This document shows, one piece after another, positions 1 through 11,155 of a DNA stretch of 64,000 nt. A model generated the notes under the pieces. It searched no databases. It had not been told where the DNA came from and saw only the letters and a program-made list of their open reading frames with translations. The stretch is from Sternotherus odoratus. Taxonomy: Eukaryota; Chordata; Testudines; Kinosternidae. The position numbers and the translations under genes are program-made. Where the stretch lies: positions 7,715,206 through 7,779,205 of the forward strand of contig JAVMKO010000020.1 of NCBI GenBank assembly GCA_032164245.1. The letters are read 5' to 3'. Within the stretch, counting starts at the first letter, position 1. Each line of letters opens with the position of its first letter.

Positions 1-265
1 ATGCTGTTAAAAAGAAACATACTAATTTTTTTGCCTCTGTAATATTCTATGGCAACAAATGTCATAGTGTCACTATTGATGATATCAGTTGATTAATTGT
101 ATTACGTTTTTTGTTTGTTTTTAATTTTCTGGTATGCAATGGTAACTAGCAAAAATAACTTGCACAGCTTTAAGAAGCACGTTCATGGCAATGTTCAAAC
201 GTGCGTGGTTATGCTGTGCAGTGTATGTAGACTAGAGGTTTAAAAAGTAAAGATTAGAAGTCTTA
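1..265. other. low-copy AT-rich DNA
   Basis: No gene, RNA or recognisable repeat is seen. The segment has short T-rich runs and ends where the first MITE begins. Confidence 0.5.
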
Positions 266-542
266 GGGCAGGTCTATACTACCCACCAGATCAGTGGTAG
301 CGATCACTCTATTGGGGGTCGATTTAGCATGTCTACACTAAATGCAATACATTGATTCCCCGAGCACTCTCCCATCAACTCCGGTACTCCACCGCTGCGA
401 GAAGCACAGGTGGAGTTGATGGGGGAGCGACAGCAGTTAACTCACTGCCGTGAAGATGCTGCAGTAAGTCGATCTAAGTACGTTGACTTCAGCTACACTA
501 TTCTCATAGCTGAAGTTGCTTATCTTAGATCATGTAGACCAG
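266..542. mobile_element. MITE of the ACTACCCGCCGGATCGG family (copy 1)
   Basis: The left end carries GGCAGGTCTATACTAC and the right end an inverted, decayed match ending in TGTAGACC. Inside are the family blocks seen again near 18.8, 33.4 and 58.8 kb: a GGGGGTCGATTTA block, a CTCTCCCATCAACTCCGG block and a paired GTAGCTGAAGTTGC-type block. No coding capacity is left. The short size, inverted ends and GC-rich palindromic core indicate a non-autonomous DNA transposon. The superfamily is not certain because no clean target duplication was found. Confidence 0.7.
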
Positions 543-1755
543 AACTTAGAATTCCCTTTGCACTGCAGGAAAGGAATGAATGTTTGGTTTCTTTCGATAT
601 TACTTGTTGTCCTCTTATCTCCGTCATCAGAGGGACTTAATTTTGTTCAAGGGAAATACAGCCTTGATTTTTAACACAGCTAATTTAGGTTATGTGTCTA
701 ACTTTCAGGCTCATGTAGCTATAGGTTTGGTTGAGACACATTCAGGCAACTCTAGTTCATGATATTCAGCAATGAACCGGCTAGTGCATGTATGTATCGC
801 TGCCCTTTACTGGACGGAACTGAAGTTGCAAGAGAGTATGGCACAGATCCTATCCCACTAACAGCTAGTGGACGCTCTCCATTTGTATTGTGACATTCTG
901 GGCGTGCCGCATCATGGCTGGCCACAGATTTGTAGAACTGCATTGCATTTCTGTCCAGAAATCTCAAAATTATCTGCAAACACCAGTGAAGTAAGCCTTA
1001 CAGTAGTTGTGTGAGTCAGATAACTACCCCCTTGCCAACAGTGGGGAAACTGAGGCATATTAACTGCAAAAAGGTCGTGTATGTTACATCTGGGCAGTGG
1101 AGATAGCTCATGGCTTCTATTCTTTTATTTTCAATGGATCATTCTTTCCTTCTCATTAGCTACAGTGTGGTAAGGTTAAGGGTTACACCATTGCAAATGC
1201 TTATCTTCAGTTAATTTCTTTCCTTGTCTTTATAATACATAAAGCATTTTACCTGGTTACTTTATATCCAGCAAATGGCAACCAACACATTTCTTCTTAA
1301 ATAATGCCTACTTCATCCATTGCTATGTATAGGAAGCAACAGATCAAACACACAACTTGTTGATATTCCCTTAGCATAGTACTTTACTCATGTTACTGAA
1401 CGTGGTGAAACTTGTATTGCACTAAAATGTTTTCCCCTGTATTTATGCAGAGGGCTCATATTCAAATACCATGTTTATTGTAAGTGCATCCAAATGATTA
1501 TAACCCAAACTGCAAGGCACATCCAGTTGCCTTTCTCTCAGCCAACAAACATGCTACTCTAATTAAAAGTCTACATGGAAGATTTATAGCAGTGGAGGAG
1601 AACGTTTTCCCAACAGCATGTCTGCCAGAGACAATGAGCACAACGTTGAAGTCCTCAAAGTAAATCAAATACTTGTACTTAATGCTCATCTGCTTCTTCC
1701 AAACTCAGAGGCCCTGAATGGCTGTCGTGGTAAATAGGTTTGCTGTAGTTGAACT
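543..1755. other. low-copy DNA with one faint SINE remnant
   Basis: No gene is supported. Near 1,042-1,075 the words GGGGAAACTGAGGCAT resemble the antisense body of an old tRNA-derived SINE. The rest shows nothing recognisable. Confidence 0.45.
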
Positions 1756-1863
1756 ACAAGTTGTTGGGTTGAATGCAGGAATTATTAGATGTGGTTCTGC
1801 GGCTGCTATGCGGGAGGTCAGACTCCGTGATCATAATGGTCCCTTCTGGCCTTAAAATCTATG
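1756..1863 (+). mobile_element. CR1-type LINE 3' end
   Basis: The plus strand reads GGTCCCTTCTGGCCTTAAAA followed by TCTATG. This is the sense 3' terminus of a CR1 subfamily, and the terminal octamer-like ATCTATG ends the copy. Only about 100 bp remain. This is a different, older subfamily from the copies at 4.8, 10.1, 16.8, 25.2 and 54.8 kb, which lie on the minus strand. Confidence 0.75.
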
Positions 1864-2007
1864 TTCCCTACCTAGTGTGGCTATGACAATTGACTCCACT
1901 TGATGATCTGACCCAAAATCTCTCACGTTGTTGGGGTCTCTTGCTTTAAAGTAAATTGCCAGCAGGCTTAGTAACTCAAAGTTAGCCACACCTTGCTTTC
2001 ATCAGCA

Positions 2008-2112
2008 GATCTCAAATGACATTACAATGGAGGTCAGCAGCATTATTTCCATTTTGCAGATGGGGAAACTGGCACAGAGAGGTGAAGTGACTTGCCAAAG
2101 TTGTTCAGCAGG
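2008..2112 (-). mobile_element. tRNA-derived SINE body, antisense
   Basis: The plus strand reads ATCTCAAATGACATTACAA, then a CATTTTGCAGATGGGGAAAC block and CAGAGAGGTGAAGTGACTTG. These are the reverse complement of the conserved body of amniote tRNA-SINEs (CAAGTCACTT...CTCTGTGCCTCAGTTTCCCC). The tRNA-like head is absent, so it is a fragment. Confidence 0.75.
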
Positions 2113-2400
2113 CCCGGGGCAAAACTGGTGTCAGGGCTGGGGCATGGGCGGTCGTGCCGAGTGGCTGGAGCCAGGAACCAAAGTCCAGGGTCAGAGCCTA
2201 GTCAAGCTGAGCCAGGAACAAGCAGGGAAGCAGGGCTGGAGCACACAGGAATAAGGCTGAAGCAAGGATGTCGCAGGACTGGTTATAGCTCCAGCTACAA
2301 GTGTTGGGTAGCCAGTTATGTATTGCTGCTGCTGAGCTTTAAAAGGAGCCTGTTCCTCCCAACAGTCAAATAGGAGGTCCTACCACAACCCATCAGAGCC
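2113..2400. repeat. GC-rich AGCCAGGAACC/AGTCCAGGGTCAG segment, possibly LTR-derived
   Basis: This GC-rich block is built of short variants of CAGGAAC, GGTCAGAG and CAAGCTGAG and has a TTTAAAAGG TATA-like word near 2,338. Its composition differs sharply from the flanks. It resembles GC-rich turtle retroelement ends, but no LTR termini or flanking duplication can be shown. Confidence 0.35.
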
Positions 2401-3110
2401 TGTTAGTTTGTCTGGAGGATGGAGTTGCTAATCTCCAGGCTCAGCTGGAGGCGCTTGCTCCTGCTAACCGGGAATAGAACAGAAGTTTCCTGAATGCCTG
2501 TCCACTACTCCATCCTCTAGGCCACAGTTTGTCTATACATGGAGTGTCTGATGCATTGTGGGCATTTATGGATACACTTGATGATGCCCTGTTCCCGTGA
2601 GTTAAGTGTCTGCTCTCATCACCCATTGACTCATTGGGCGTTGAGGGTTGTAAGCAGCTTGTAAGAACAGGCACTGAGAATCTTCTCCAAGGGAAGCCAG
2701 GCCTGAACCTTGGGCTATGTGTTGGCTCTGTGCTTAGGGAAAACTAGCATGGTGCACATCTTGTGAGTGAACTCTGTGGGGTCTTTCATATATTTTTCAC
2801 TGGACAGAAATTCAGAGCAGAGAGGAAAATTCCGCTATTTTCACACCACTATGTGAGCGAATATCGCCTACGAAATCATCTGCGCACTTGACCTTTCTCT
2901 TATTCCATTGTCTGGAGTAAGAGAGAGAGCCAGAAACAGATATTTATAGCATGACTATGGGGTCGCTCAATTCTCCATGGGCAGCATTCACTTCACAGTT
3001 CAAATGCTACTGTAGAAGGTGGGTGAAGGGTATTAAAGGCTTCTACAAGGTTCTCCAGCCAATGGGAACCTTTCTTTAGGATTTTTAAACCAACATAGAT
3101 AATTCCAGCT
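2401..3110. other. low-copy DNA
   Basis: No gene or confident repeat. A short coiled-coil-like reading (VANLQAQLEALAPANRE) occurs on the plus strand near 2,420-2,475, but it ends in a stop and has no supporting context. Confidence 0.4.
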
Positions 3111-3400
3111 AGAATTCCCAAAGGGGACCTAAGAGATTTAGACATCTAAATTAGGTTCCCTTGTTAATCTTAGCCTAAATCCCTGATATAATATTCTATA
3201 GCAAGGATCCTACACAATTCTAAGCCTATAGAATTCTATAGCAAGGATTTCATTAGCTATGACATTCTGTAGGAAAGGCTTTTATGTTTTTAATAATAAA
3301 ATCCACAAGATTTAGGGTATAGAATTCTATTAAACTTCTCCAGAACCCTTAAAGACTTCATCTCCATTAAATTCTATAGGATTTTTCTGTGAGGACTAAT
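3111..3400. repeat. cluster of degenerate ATTCTATAG words
   Basis: The word ATTCTATAGCAAGGAT occurs twice about 40 bp apart (near 3,193 and 3,232). Further TAGAATTCTA and AATTCTATAGG words follow, on both strands. This is a short, decayed, partly palindromic local repeat. Its origin is not recognised. Confidence 0.5.
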
Positions 3401-4805
3401 TCGAGTGGATTTTTAAATATATTTCGGTGTGGCTTTTGCTTTAAACGAAAGTTAGTGCCCATTGTCAGAGGCAAACCATAAAAAGTTCCCATTTCATGAA
3501 ACAAAATGTACCAAAATTAATATATTTTTTTTAAAACCTACACTGCCTAGCAACCCCTGCAGCAGTGTACTGCAGTGCACAAAATTATCTTGCAATGAAT
3601 ATATCCTCCTTCCAATATTTTTAGCAGCTCTGATAATATGTCGACTCTACTGCCTTCCAGTATAATTACAGCAATCAGCATCTTGGTTTCAAGAGAAGTG
3701 AAATAACCAAGTTAACTTTCCTTCTTGTAAAGAGTTCTTGAGTTGTCTCTCTTTTGGAGTTGGTTTTGGTTTTGGCTTGTTCTTGGGGGAGTGGGGCACT
3801 AGTGATAACACTGTGGGGAGCATTAAGAGGGCTGATCCAAAGCTCAATGAAATCAGTGGGAGTCTGGTTTTGGTGCCAAAAATGGTAGCTGCACTTAAAA
3901 TGCCCTCCATTCTTCTCCCATGACAAATCTAGGAATTGAAGTACCTTAAGTACATGTAGAGTCTTTAAATGGCAATCTGGATACGCATTGTGAAATATAC
4001 AAACGGGAAAACTCCTCCGCAGCTCATGCCCTTTTACGATAGAACTAAATCTACGCTTCCTTGTATTTCCCACACTGAGGCTAGCTCATTATCTGCCCCA
4101 GTGGATCAATTAATTTTTCTCTACCATCTGCCTGGACGGCTTTTACTTCCATCAACGCTGCACCTCTGTGATGGCCTTTGACAACAAAAGGGCATTAGAA
4201 AGCTGGCGAGGCAGCAGGTGAGAGGATGCTAAGTGTCAATGATGTCCTGACGTCCATCTACCATGCCTGGTGTCAATGCGTTGTAAAGCCTGAGAGAAAA
4301 CTTCTGTGAGGACAACCTTGCTGGTAGTGAACAGAATACCGGTCACAGAATCCTATCACAAAGAACAGTATCATTTTGGAGAGTTACGTGCGTCACGTAT
4401 TCTTTCTCTTTAAAAAAGTTTCAAAGATCTTTTTACTTCTAACTGTACGGCATTGCAAGCTGCCCCTGCATTGAAAGTCATAATGTGATAATGGGCCATT
4501 GTTCACAGCAGTCACAGGCATCTATACAATAATAAAGCAGTGTTAGCACCAAAAAGAGAAGCAGCAACTTTAGTAACAAAATTGATTTACACTTTACAAT
4601 GAGAATCCCCACAAAGTTTAAAGAAAAGGGAAAAGGAGAATTAAATCACAGAGATGATGTCAGTATTCAAACATAGATTCATAGCTAGAACTCTTTGCGC
4701 CATGATAAATAATTTAACTTCTATCTTGATACATCCTTCAAATACTTGTCAATGACCGTCGTCATTTCACTAAAAGAAAACCTTAATTAGAAGAAGCATA
4801 TGATT
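3401..4805. other. low-copy DNA
   Basis: No gene, RNA or repeat could be supported. The 132-codon minus-strand frame at 3,675-4,073 has no recognisable domain and overlaps open frames on both strands, so it is probably a chance frame. Confidence 0.5.
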
Positions 4806-4900
4806 AGAATCATAGAATATTAGGGTTGAAAGGGACCTCAAGAGGTCATCTAGTCCAACCCCCTGCTCAAAGCAGGACCAATCCCAACTAAATCATCCCA
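4806..4900 (-). mobile_element. CR1 LINE 3' fragment
   Basis: It begins with AGAATCATAGAATATTAGGG, the reverse complement of the CR1 3' tail octamer (ATTCTATG/ATTCT). AGGTCATCTAGTCCAACC and CTCAAAGCAGGACCAATC follow. About 95 bp remain, so this copy is strongly 5'-truncated. Confidence 0.93.
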
Positions 4901-5179
4901 AATTGCAAATTTAATCACTCAAATGTTATGCAATGCAGCATTAAGGCTGCATGTACAACTTTAATCTGACCACCTTTTGCATAGATGTTATGATGTAGTC
5001 TTTAAATACATGATCCATGCAATTTTTATTCCACGGGACTCCTGCCTCAGTCTGTGCAAAGGGTGGACCTGTTCTGGGGATGAATAGTGAAGGAGTTACG
5101 TGTTGAAGTCCTGCCTCATTTGTTGCAAAAGTTTGGAAGTTGTGTAATATTGACAGGGAACTCTGGAAGAGAATAGACA

Positions 5180-5345
5180 GTCTCATGGTTAAGGCAATTA
5201 TTGCCACTCTGGAGTACTGGATTCTGTTCCTGCCTCTGCCACAAAGTTCCTGTACAATGCTAGGCAGTTTATGTCAACCAAAACTTTCACAGATGACCAC
5301 TATGAGTTCCTCATTTTCTAGGTATCCAACCTGAGATCCAGAAAT
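5180..5345 (+). mobile_element. old tRNA-derived SINE
   Basis: A tRNA-like head (CATGGTTAAGGCAAT) is followed by a degenerate B-box region, CTGCCTCTGCCACAAAGTTC and a tail TAGGTATCCAACCTGAGATC. The order matches a MIR-like or Cry-like SINE, but divergence is high. The tail word recurs at about 26,010 and in the 20.4 kb copy. Confidence 0.6.
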
Positions 5346-5644
5346 TCATCCGTTCCAGGACTAGAAAGGATCATTGTGATGTAACCTGCTGCATGTTGCA
5401 GGCCATAGAACTTCCCTGAAATAATTTGTGTTTGAACTCAAGTATATGCTTTAGAAAAAGTCCAGTCTTGATTTAAAAATACCTGGGGTTTGATTTTTCT
5501 GACCACTCACAACTGCAAATAAACTCACTGGGAGCTCTACTCTGAACATGTGAAGTACGATAAAATGCAGGAAGTACTTGTGAAAAATCAGGCCCTAATC
5601 TTCACGAATTCGGCACCCAGAATTAGTTGGCATTTTTGGACCTT
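5346..5644. other. low-copy DNA with a CACTGGGAGCTC-type palindrome remnant
   Basis: The part near 5,520-5,600 contains AAACTCACTGGGAGCTC and AAAAATCAGGCCCTAATC. These are words of the short palindromic repeat found repeatedly in this window. Nothing else is recognised. Confidence 0.4.
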
Positions 5645-5752
5645 AATCTTTCTGTGGCCTCAGTTCCCCACCTCACAGGGATGTTGCGTAGATAAATTCA
5701 TAAACACTCGTAAAGCGCTTGGAATCTATGATGATAACACCGTAGAAAAGCC
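5645..5752 (+). mobile_element. SINE 3' part
   Basis: The order TGTGGCCTCAGTTCCCCACC, CTCACAGGGATGTTGCG, then TAAAGCGCTTGGAATCTATG matches the 3' half of the amniote tRNA-SINE also present at 9.9 kb (sense), 36.1 kb and 43.6 kb (antisense). The tRNA head is missing. Confidence 0.7.
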
Positions 5753-6708
5753 CACTTAATGGTGAAGATAACAAGAAATATTGAATAACCACCCATTCAG
5801 TGAGCATTACGAGCATTACCATCCTGTGTACTTAATGAGGCAGTGGTCCTATGCAAAAATGATAAGATCATGTAGTTAGTATTTCAGCATATGTATTATT
5901 TACTGCAAAACGTTCTTGCGCTGAATTCAGAAAGCTTTTTCATAAAATATAGAGTTAGATCTGTCTTGTTATTAAGATATTTTAAAAAACAGACTTTCCT
6001 GAGCAGACCTCAATGATATATTATGCCAATTTTTTTGTGCCGCAGTCCAAGAATTCTGGTGATATTTTTTTTTAATAAGGAAAATCTGACTATATGCACA
6101 GTAAATGACTGAAAGAAAGAACTTGGGTTCCCTATCTATTCCCCCACAATAACAAAGCTGACATTCTACATTAAGTACTACATAGCCTATAAAATTGTAG
6201 TTGAGATAAAATAAACCTATGTTTGTCAAGGAAACACAAACCTGAGCTATAGCTTTAAAAGCATTTTTTTCTAAATCTGCCATTGAGACTTCAAAATTGA
6301 ATACCATTCTTTGTTTTGTTTTTGTTGTTTTAAAGAAAACCCATGGACTCTGAGAAGAAACATAATATGACACGTTTCATTTGGATGTTTCCATCTTTAG
6401 TGTATATCTTCTTGAAAAAACTGATGTTTCTCAGATGCTTACAGAGTTTTAAAAAGCATTTCAACTGAGAATCAGAAGAAATTATAAACAGAGAAAGACC
6501 TCTAAGTACCAGGCCTTTTACTTCCATTCCTTCTAGATGGCTCACTGTGATTTTTTTTTTTCAAATGCTCATGCAGTACCAAAGGTTAGTCTTTGGAGAT
6601 GCAGGATAGCCTTCAAAGCCCTTTGATTTTGAGATGGGATTGAGTGCCAAGTTTCTCAAAGCAAGAGATCAGTGTTTTGCAGCAATGGGGTCTGTCTTGG
6701 TTTTGTGT
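5753..6708. other. AT-rich low-copy DNA
   Basis: No feature could be supported. A 133-codon minus-strand frame at 5,972-6,373 lies in low-complexity AT-rich DNA and has no recognisable domain. Confidence 0.5.
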
Positions 6709-6962
6709 TATTATTTGTATGACAACTAGGTCAAGGCCTTATTGTGCTAGGTGCTCTACATGCAAGAGACCTCTAAATAAACAAGACTGACAAAGGCTGA
6801 GGCAACTGAAATATTAATATCCCCATTTTATTAATGGGAAACGGGGACACAGAGAAACAGACTTTCTTAAGATCACAAAAGAAGTCTGTTACATAGCTGG
6901 AAATCGAAACCAGAGTTCCTGATTTCCATTTTAGTGCTTTAACCACAAGACCATGCTTTCTG
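6709..6962 (-). mobile_element. near full-length tRNA-derived SINE, antisense
   Basis: On the plus strand it starts with the tail TTATTATTTGTAT and TTGTGCTAGGTGCTCTACA. It then passes the body (CCATTTTATTAATGGGAAAC, GATCACAAAAGAAGTCTG) and ends in the reverse complement of a tRNA-like head (GTGCTTTAACCACAAGACCA). The order is complete but diverged. Confidence 0.75.
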
Positions 6963-7522
6963 TCTCCTTAAACACTCAAGCATACACAATAAGGCCTGCC
7001 CTTGGCAAGTGTTGGGTACCTGGAGGCCTATTCCTCTTTGACTTGAGTGGCAGTGGAGGTTCTTTGTGTCACAAAGGCACAAGTCTCTAACAAAGCTGAA
7101 ATTTTCCATTTTTCCCCATAATCATGTTTAATTCCAGAGAGGCAATTTTTAATTAGTTACCTGTCCATTAGCTTCAGGTGCTTTGTGCAGATCAGACACG
7201 TCTCTGTGATGCTGTGGCAATAAGACACAAACGAAGACTAAGTTTATTGTAATAAGTGTGAATTCTTCTGTGAATTTAGCATAGGTGACAGGCACTGGCT
7301 TTGCTAGCCCGGGAGTCTGAAATCCTTCATTCTTCTCACAGGGCACTGTGGAGCTGTGATGCTCTTCACAATGGGAATAGTTACATTCTGAGCAGCATTC
7401 TTTGGCCCCAGTAACCACAAGCAACTATTGTCCCTGATTCTGAAATAAGTGCCATGCAATAAATATGGCCACAGAGCTCCATTGACTTCAGTGAGGATCC
7501 ATGCAGGCAGAGGGATCTGCAG
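6963..7522. other. low-copy DNA
   Basis: No feature could be supported. Near 7,000-7,110 there is a weak GAGTGGCAGTGGAGG palindrome-type remnant. Confidence 0.4.
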
Positions 7523-7657
7523 AATTGGCGTGACCAGACAGCAAGTGGCAAAAATTGGGAAGGGGGGCGGGGGGAAATAGGAGCCTATATAAGAAAAAGC
7601 CCCAAATACCGGGACTGTCCCTATAAAATCGGGACATCTGGTCAACCTAAATTGGTG
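7523..7657. mobile_element. short hAT element, copy 1, with 8-bp target duplication
   Basis: The element spans about 7,531-7,649. It contains the family core AGGAGCCTATATAAGAAAAA and ends with the inverted terminus GGACATCTGGTCAACCTA. The flanks are AATTGGCG (7,523-7,530) and AATTGGTG (7,650-7,657), an 8-bp duplication with one difference. Eight-base duplications and TAGGGTGACC ends fit the hAT superfamily. The left TAGGG has been lost. There is no coding capacity. Confidence 0.85.
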
Positions 7658-9896
7658 CTCACTGTTGGATTGGGGCCATATGTACTATGGATATCCAATA
7701 ACGCCCCTCCACCATGTAGTAGCCCTCCCTGAAAATCCTGGATATTTGAAAGTTATTTAGTGTACCATTAATCATATTCATCTGCTTTGTGTGTGATCAT
7801 TTGCTTTTCTATCATGTTTAATATTTACACAGGAAAATAATAATAATGCCAGAAAGCTTTTCATTTATTTGGAATCTCTTCAAAGGTTCCTTTTGATCCA
7901 AGCCCCACAGAGTTCAAATCGTCCCAGCCCCCCCTTTAGTCTATATGAGAATAATGCCAGTTCATACTGAGCAAAGGTCACTGCCCAAGTGCTGTGATGT
8001 CTGGGTACGTTTTCGTGTGCTGAGAGATAAGTGAAGTGTTTATCTGCAAAGAAAGCCCAAGAGTTCAGTTTACTAATACCCAAAGCCTCGCAATGCTCCT
8101 TTCATAATGCCATTAATAACACAAAATTTAAAAAAAGCCCAGAACAAAGCTCTCTTTCTTGGAACAAGAACCTGATAAACAAATACAATAGCAGAAGGGC
8201 ACACGGATATATTCTCTCCCCCTCCCCCCCCCCCCCCCCCCCGTGTTACATAACTATATTTCTCAACAGGCAATGGAGGCAGTAAAGTAAAGCTAATGGT
8301 TCTGGGTGTCTGTTTTTTCTTTTTCAGGAATGAATTGATATTAATCCCATTATGCTTTAAAGTAGTAATGATGCTTTACTGAGTTGCTGTTTCCCTTTAA
8401 AACAGTGATAACTCACCCCCACAAAGATCTACTTGGAACCTCTTTGACAGGCCATTTTGCACAATGCACCTGGATGCTTCAGTAAATCCTAGATGATATC
8501 AGATTTTACCCAGTCTGAAAATATTACAGAAATGCATTTGTGTCACTGCGGTTAATGTCCTGTCGATGCTTCCCTTAGAAATTCCTATTTTCTGGGGCTT
8601 ATAAATTAGCCATAAACACTCATTGTTGGCTGAAATTTGGCATACCTGGGCCGTAGTCAGAAATAAAACTGTCTTTAAAGCTGTGTGGCAGACTCCTAAG
8701 GGAAAACACAGGAGCCCCATTATTTGAAATGTTTAAAACTAGTTTGGAAGGAGCGCTGTATACTGTCCTATAGGGAACAATCCTCTACCGGTGGGAGATC
8801 ACAGTGTATTTTATTTTTATAGTAACAGAAGTGTGCAGCAAGAAAACAATAAATGGCACAAAGTCACAAGTAAGCAACTAATACACAGCATGTATGTAAA
8901 GCAAATGTTTGTTTTAAGAAGAGACATTAAATTATTAACAAGGGTGGAACTAGGTGATCTATTAAGAGTTTGCCATTGCAGCCTCCTATGATAGGATGCC
9001 AGAAGCTAGCCACTTAATGCAAATGAATAAAATATAATCGGGGAGCACATATTCCAGCATTAGGGTTTTTTTGTTCAAGGAAGCTTCACAGAAGATGCTG
9101 GGATATAAATACTAATCCACTTATGATTCCAGGCAAGGATCACTTCATGTTTCAAATATGTTTCCATGCTCACGCCTTCCAGTTTCAAAAATGGATGTAG
9201 TCTCTTGGACTAACAGTAAAAAGAGCCCAAACTGTATCCGTAGTCTCTCGCTGTAGTATTTGGAGGCTAGAGTCAGGGAATAGGGTGCCACAGTGCTTTC
9301 TGTACTATCTTTCTCTCATTCTCTGTTTCTCTGATGGTGTCGCATCATCCAGGTTTAAATTCATTGCATGAGGATTTTGAGTAAGCCTATTTAAAACCCC
9401 AAACACCTTGGAGCACTCTGTTTTTAGAACAGCTGTAGGAGCACCATCTAATTAACCCCACACCCCTGGGAGGTGGCTGTTAGTGTGCAACTGGTATAAT
9501 TCAGCACCTGCTTATTGTAGTATGAGGCGGGTTGGCCCCACATTCATTTGTATTTTGATTATTTTCATATTCACCCACTCTTGGCCTTTCTCTAAAATAT
9601 TATTTTCTATGTGAAAATATTTCTATTTTTTTCTGCAGAGAACTCCTCCCACCCTGCCTCCCAAGGATCTGACAACAAAACCATTAGGAAATTAAATATA
9701 CATGCTGCTGCTTAGAAACCATTGCATGGTGAGCTCTTTAAGGCAAGGATTGTCACTGACCATACGTCTGTGCAGCACCTTCCACACTAGGGTCTTAAGG
9801 CAGTTGGCAGCAAAATAAACTGCTGATCCTGCAAATACTTAAGTACATGCTTAACTTTATGCACATGAGTAATCTCTTTTCAGCCAATGAGAGACA
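7658..9896. other. low-copy DNA
   Basis: No gene is supported. A poly-C tract is listed separately. Near 9,725-9,800 the order GAGCTCTTTAAGGCAAGG, then GTGCAGCACCTTCCACACTA, is a weak sense match to the 3' tail of the SINE seen at 6.7 kb. Confidence 0.45.
8224..8242. repeat. poly-C tract (19 C)
   Basis: An uninterrupted run of 19 cytosines follows TCTCCCCCT. The opposite strand is poly-G and could form a quadruplex. Length in an assembly may be unreliable. Confidence 0.9.
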
Positions 9897-10079
9897 CGGA
9901 AGGCTGGTGGATAGAAACTGGACTGAATCATAGGAGGCCTGAATTCTCTTCTTGGCTTTGCCACTATACCCTCTTCCTCTGTTTTCCTAGCTGTAAAATG
10001 GGGGTAATTATACTGATTTCTTTTCTAAAGCACTTTGAGATCCACTGATGAAAAGCACTTGGTAAGAGCTTGCTGGTAT
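9897..10079 (+). mobile_element. tRNA-derived SINE, sense
   Basis: The head GGCTGGTGGATAGAAACTGG is followed by TTCTTGGCTTTGCCACTATA and CTAGCTGTAAAATGGGGGTA. The 3' tail is CTAAAGCACTTTGAGATCCA. It ends directly against the CR1 at 10,081, so the CR1 tail abuts this SINE. Confidence 0.8.
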
Positions 10080-10080
10080 T

Positions 10081-11155
10081 CATAGAATCATAGAATATCG
10101 GGATTGGAAGGGACCTCGGTAGGTCATCTAGTCCAACCCCCTGCTTAAAGCAGGGCTAACCACAACTAAATCATCCCCGTCAGGGCTTTATCAAGCCTGA
10201 CCTCAAAAACCTCTAAGGAAGGAGAACCCATTCCAGTGCTAGGTAACCCATTCCAGTGCTTCACCACCCTCCTAGTGAAAATGTTTTTCCTAATATCCAA
10301 CCTAAATCTCCCCCACTGCAACTTGAGACCATTACTCCTTGTTCTGTCATCTGGCACCACTGAGAACAGTCTAGATCCATCCGCTTTGGAACCCCCTTTC
10401 AGGTAGTTGAAAGCATGCTGACTGTTCCTGATCACTTTCCTCTCCTCTAAGTTCTTCAGAATTGATTCCTGGAGGACCTACTCCATGATTTTTCCAGGGA
10501 CTGAGGTGAGACTGACTCGCCCGTAGTTCCCCGGGTCCTCCTTCTTCCCTTTTTTTAAAGATGGACACTACATTAACCTTTTTTTCCAGTCATCCGAGAC
10601 CTTCCCCAATCGCCCTGAGTTTTCAAAGATATTGGCCAATGGCTCTGCACTCACATCCGCCAACTCCTTTAGCACCCTCGGATGCAGCACATCCGGCGCC
10701 ATGGACTTCTGCTCATCCAGCTTTTCTAAATAGTCCTGAACCACTTCTTTCTTCACAGAAGGCTGATCACCTCCTCCCCATGCTGTGCTGCCCAGTGCAG
10801 TAGTCTGGGAGCTGACCTTGTTTGTGACAGAGGCAAATAAGCATTGAGTACATTTGCTTATTTCCACATCCTCTGTCACTAGATTGCCTCCCTCATTGAG
10901 TAAGGGGCCCACACTTTAATTTACTTTCTTCTTGTTGCTAACATACCTGAAGAAACCCTTCTTGTTACTCTTAACATCCCTTGTTAGCTGCAACTCCAAG
11001 TGTGATTTAGCCTTCCTGATTTCACTCCTGCATGCTTGAGCAATATTTTTATATTCCTCCCTGGTCATTTGTCCAATCTTCCACTTCTTGTAAGCTTCTT
11101 TTTCACATTTAAGATCAGCAAGGATTTCACTGTTAAGCCAAGCTGGTCACCTGTT
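10081..11155 (-). mobile_element. CR1 LINE, long 5'-truncated copy with ORF2 remains
   Basis: The tail CATAGAATCATAGAATATCG is at the left, so the element runs on the minus strand. It is the longest CR1 in the window at about 1.07 kb. It covers the C-terminal end of ORF2 and part of the region around the start of the reverse-transcriptase domain. An internal deletion joins the two parts near 10,380. It stops abruptly near 11,155, in codons for AWLNSEILADLKCEK. Confidence 0.95.
10166..11140 (-). pseudogene. broken CR1 ORF2 (reverse transcriptase) remnant
   Basis: Read on the minus strand from about 11,140 down, the frames give recognisable CR1 ORF2 stretches in the right order. First come CRSEIRKAKSHLELQLT and SNKKGFFRYVSNKK. 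Then the frame at 10,568-10,912 gives MGPLLNEGGNLVTED, KSMAPDVLHPRVLKELADV and VSDDWKK, which lead into the RT domain. The 10,371-10,568 frame keeps only short RT pieces. The 10,166-10,435 frame gives [16 protein letters not shown] and VVKHWNGLP, the normal C-terminus. Frameshifts, stops and a deletion of most of the RT catalytic core make it non-functional. In intact CR1, ORF2 encodes an endonuclease plus reverse transcriptase for retrotransposition. Confidence 0.9.

Noticed and set aside
1498..1689. Minus-strand reading with GRHAVGKT resembling a P-loop
   Set aside because: An isolated GKT-like word without the rest of a nucleotide-binding fold, in a frame of only 63 codons.
3675..4073. 132-codon minus-strand open frame as a gene
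   Set aside because: No domain, no codon or splice context, and overlapping open frames on both strands. Frames of this size are expected by chance.
5972..6373. 133-codon minus-strand open frame
   Set aside because: It lies in AT-rich low-complexity sequence and has no domain.
8073..8285. Proline-rich or glycine-rich small proteins across the poly-C tract
   Set aside because: The composition is produced by the homopolymer. There is no other support.
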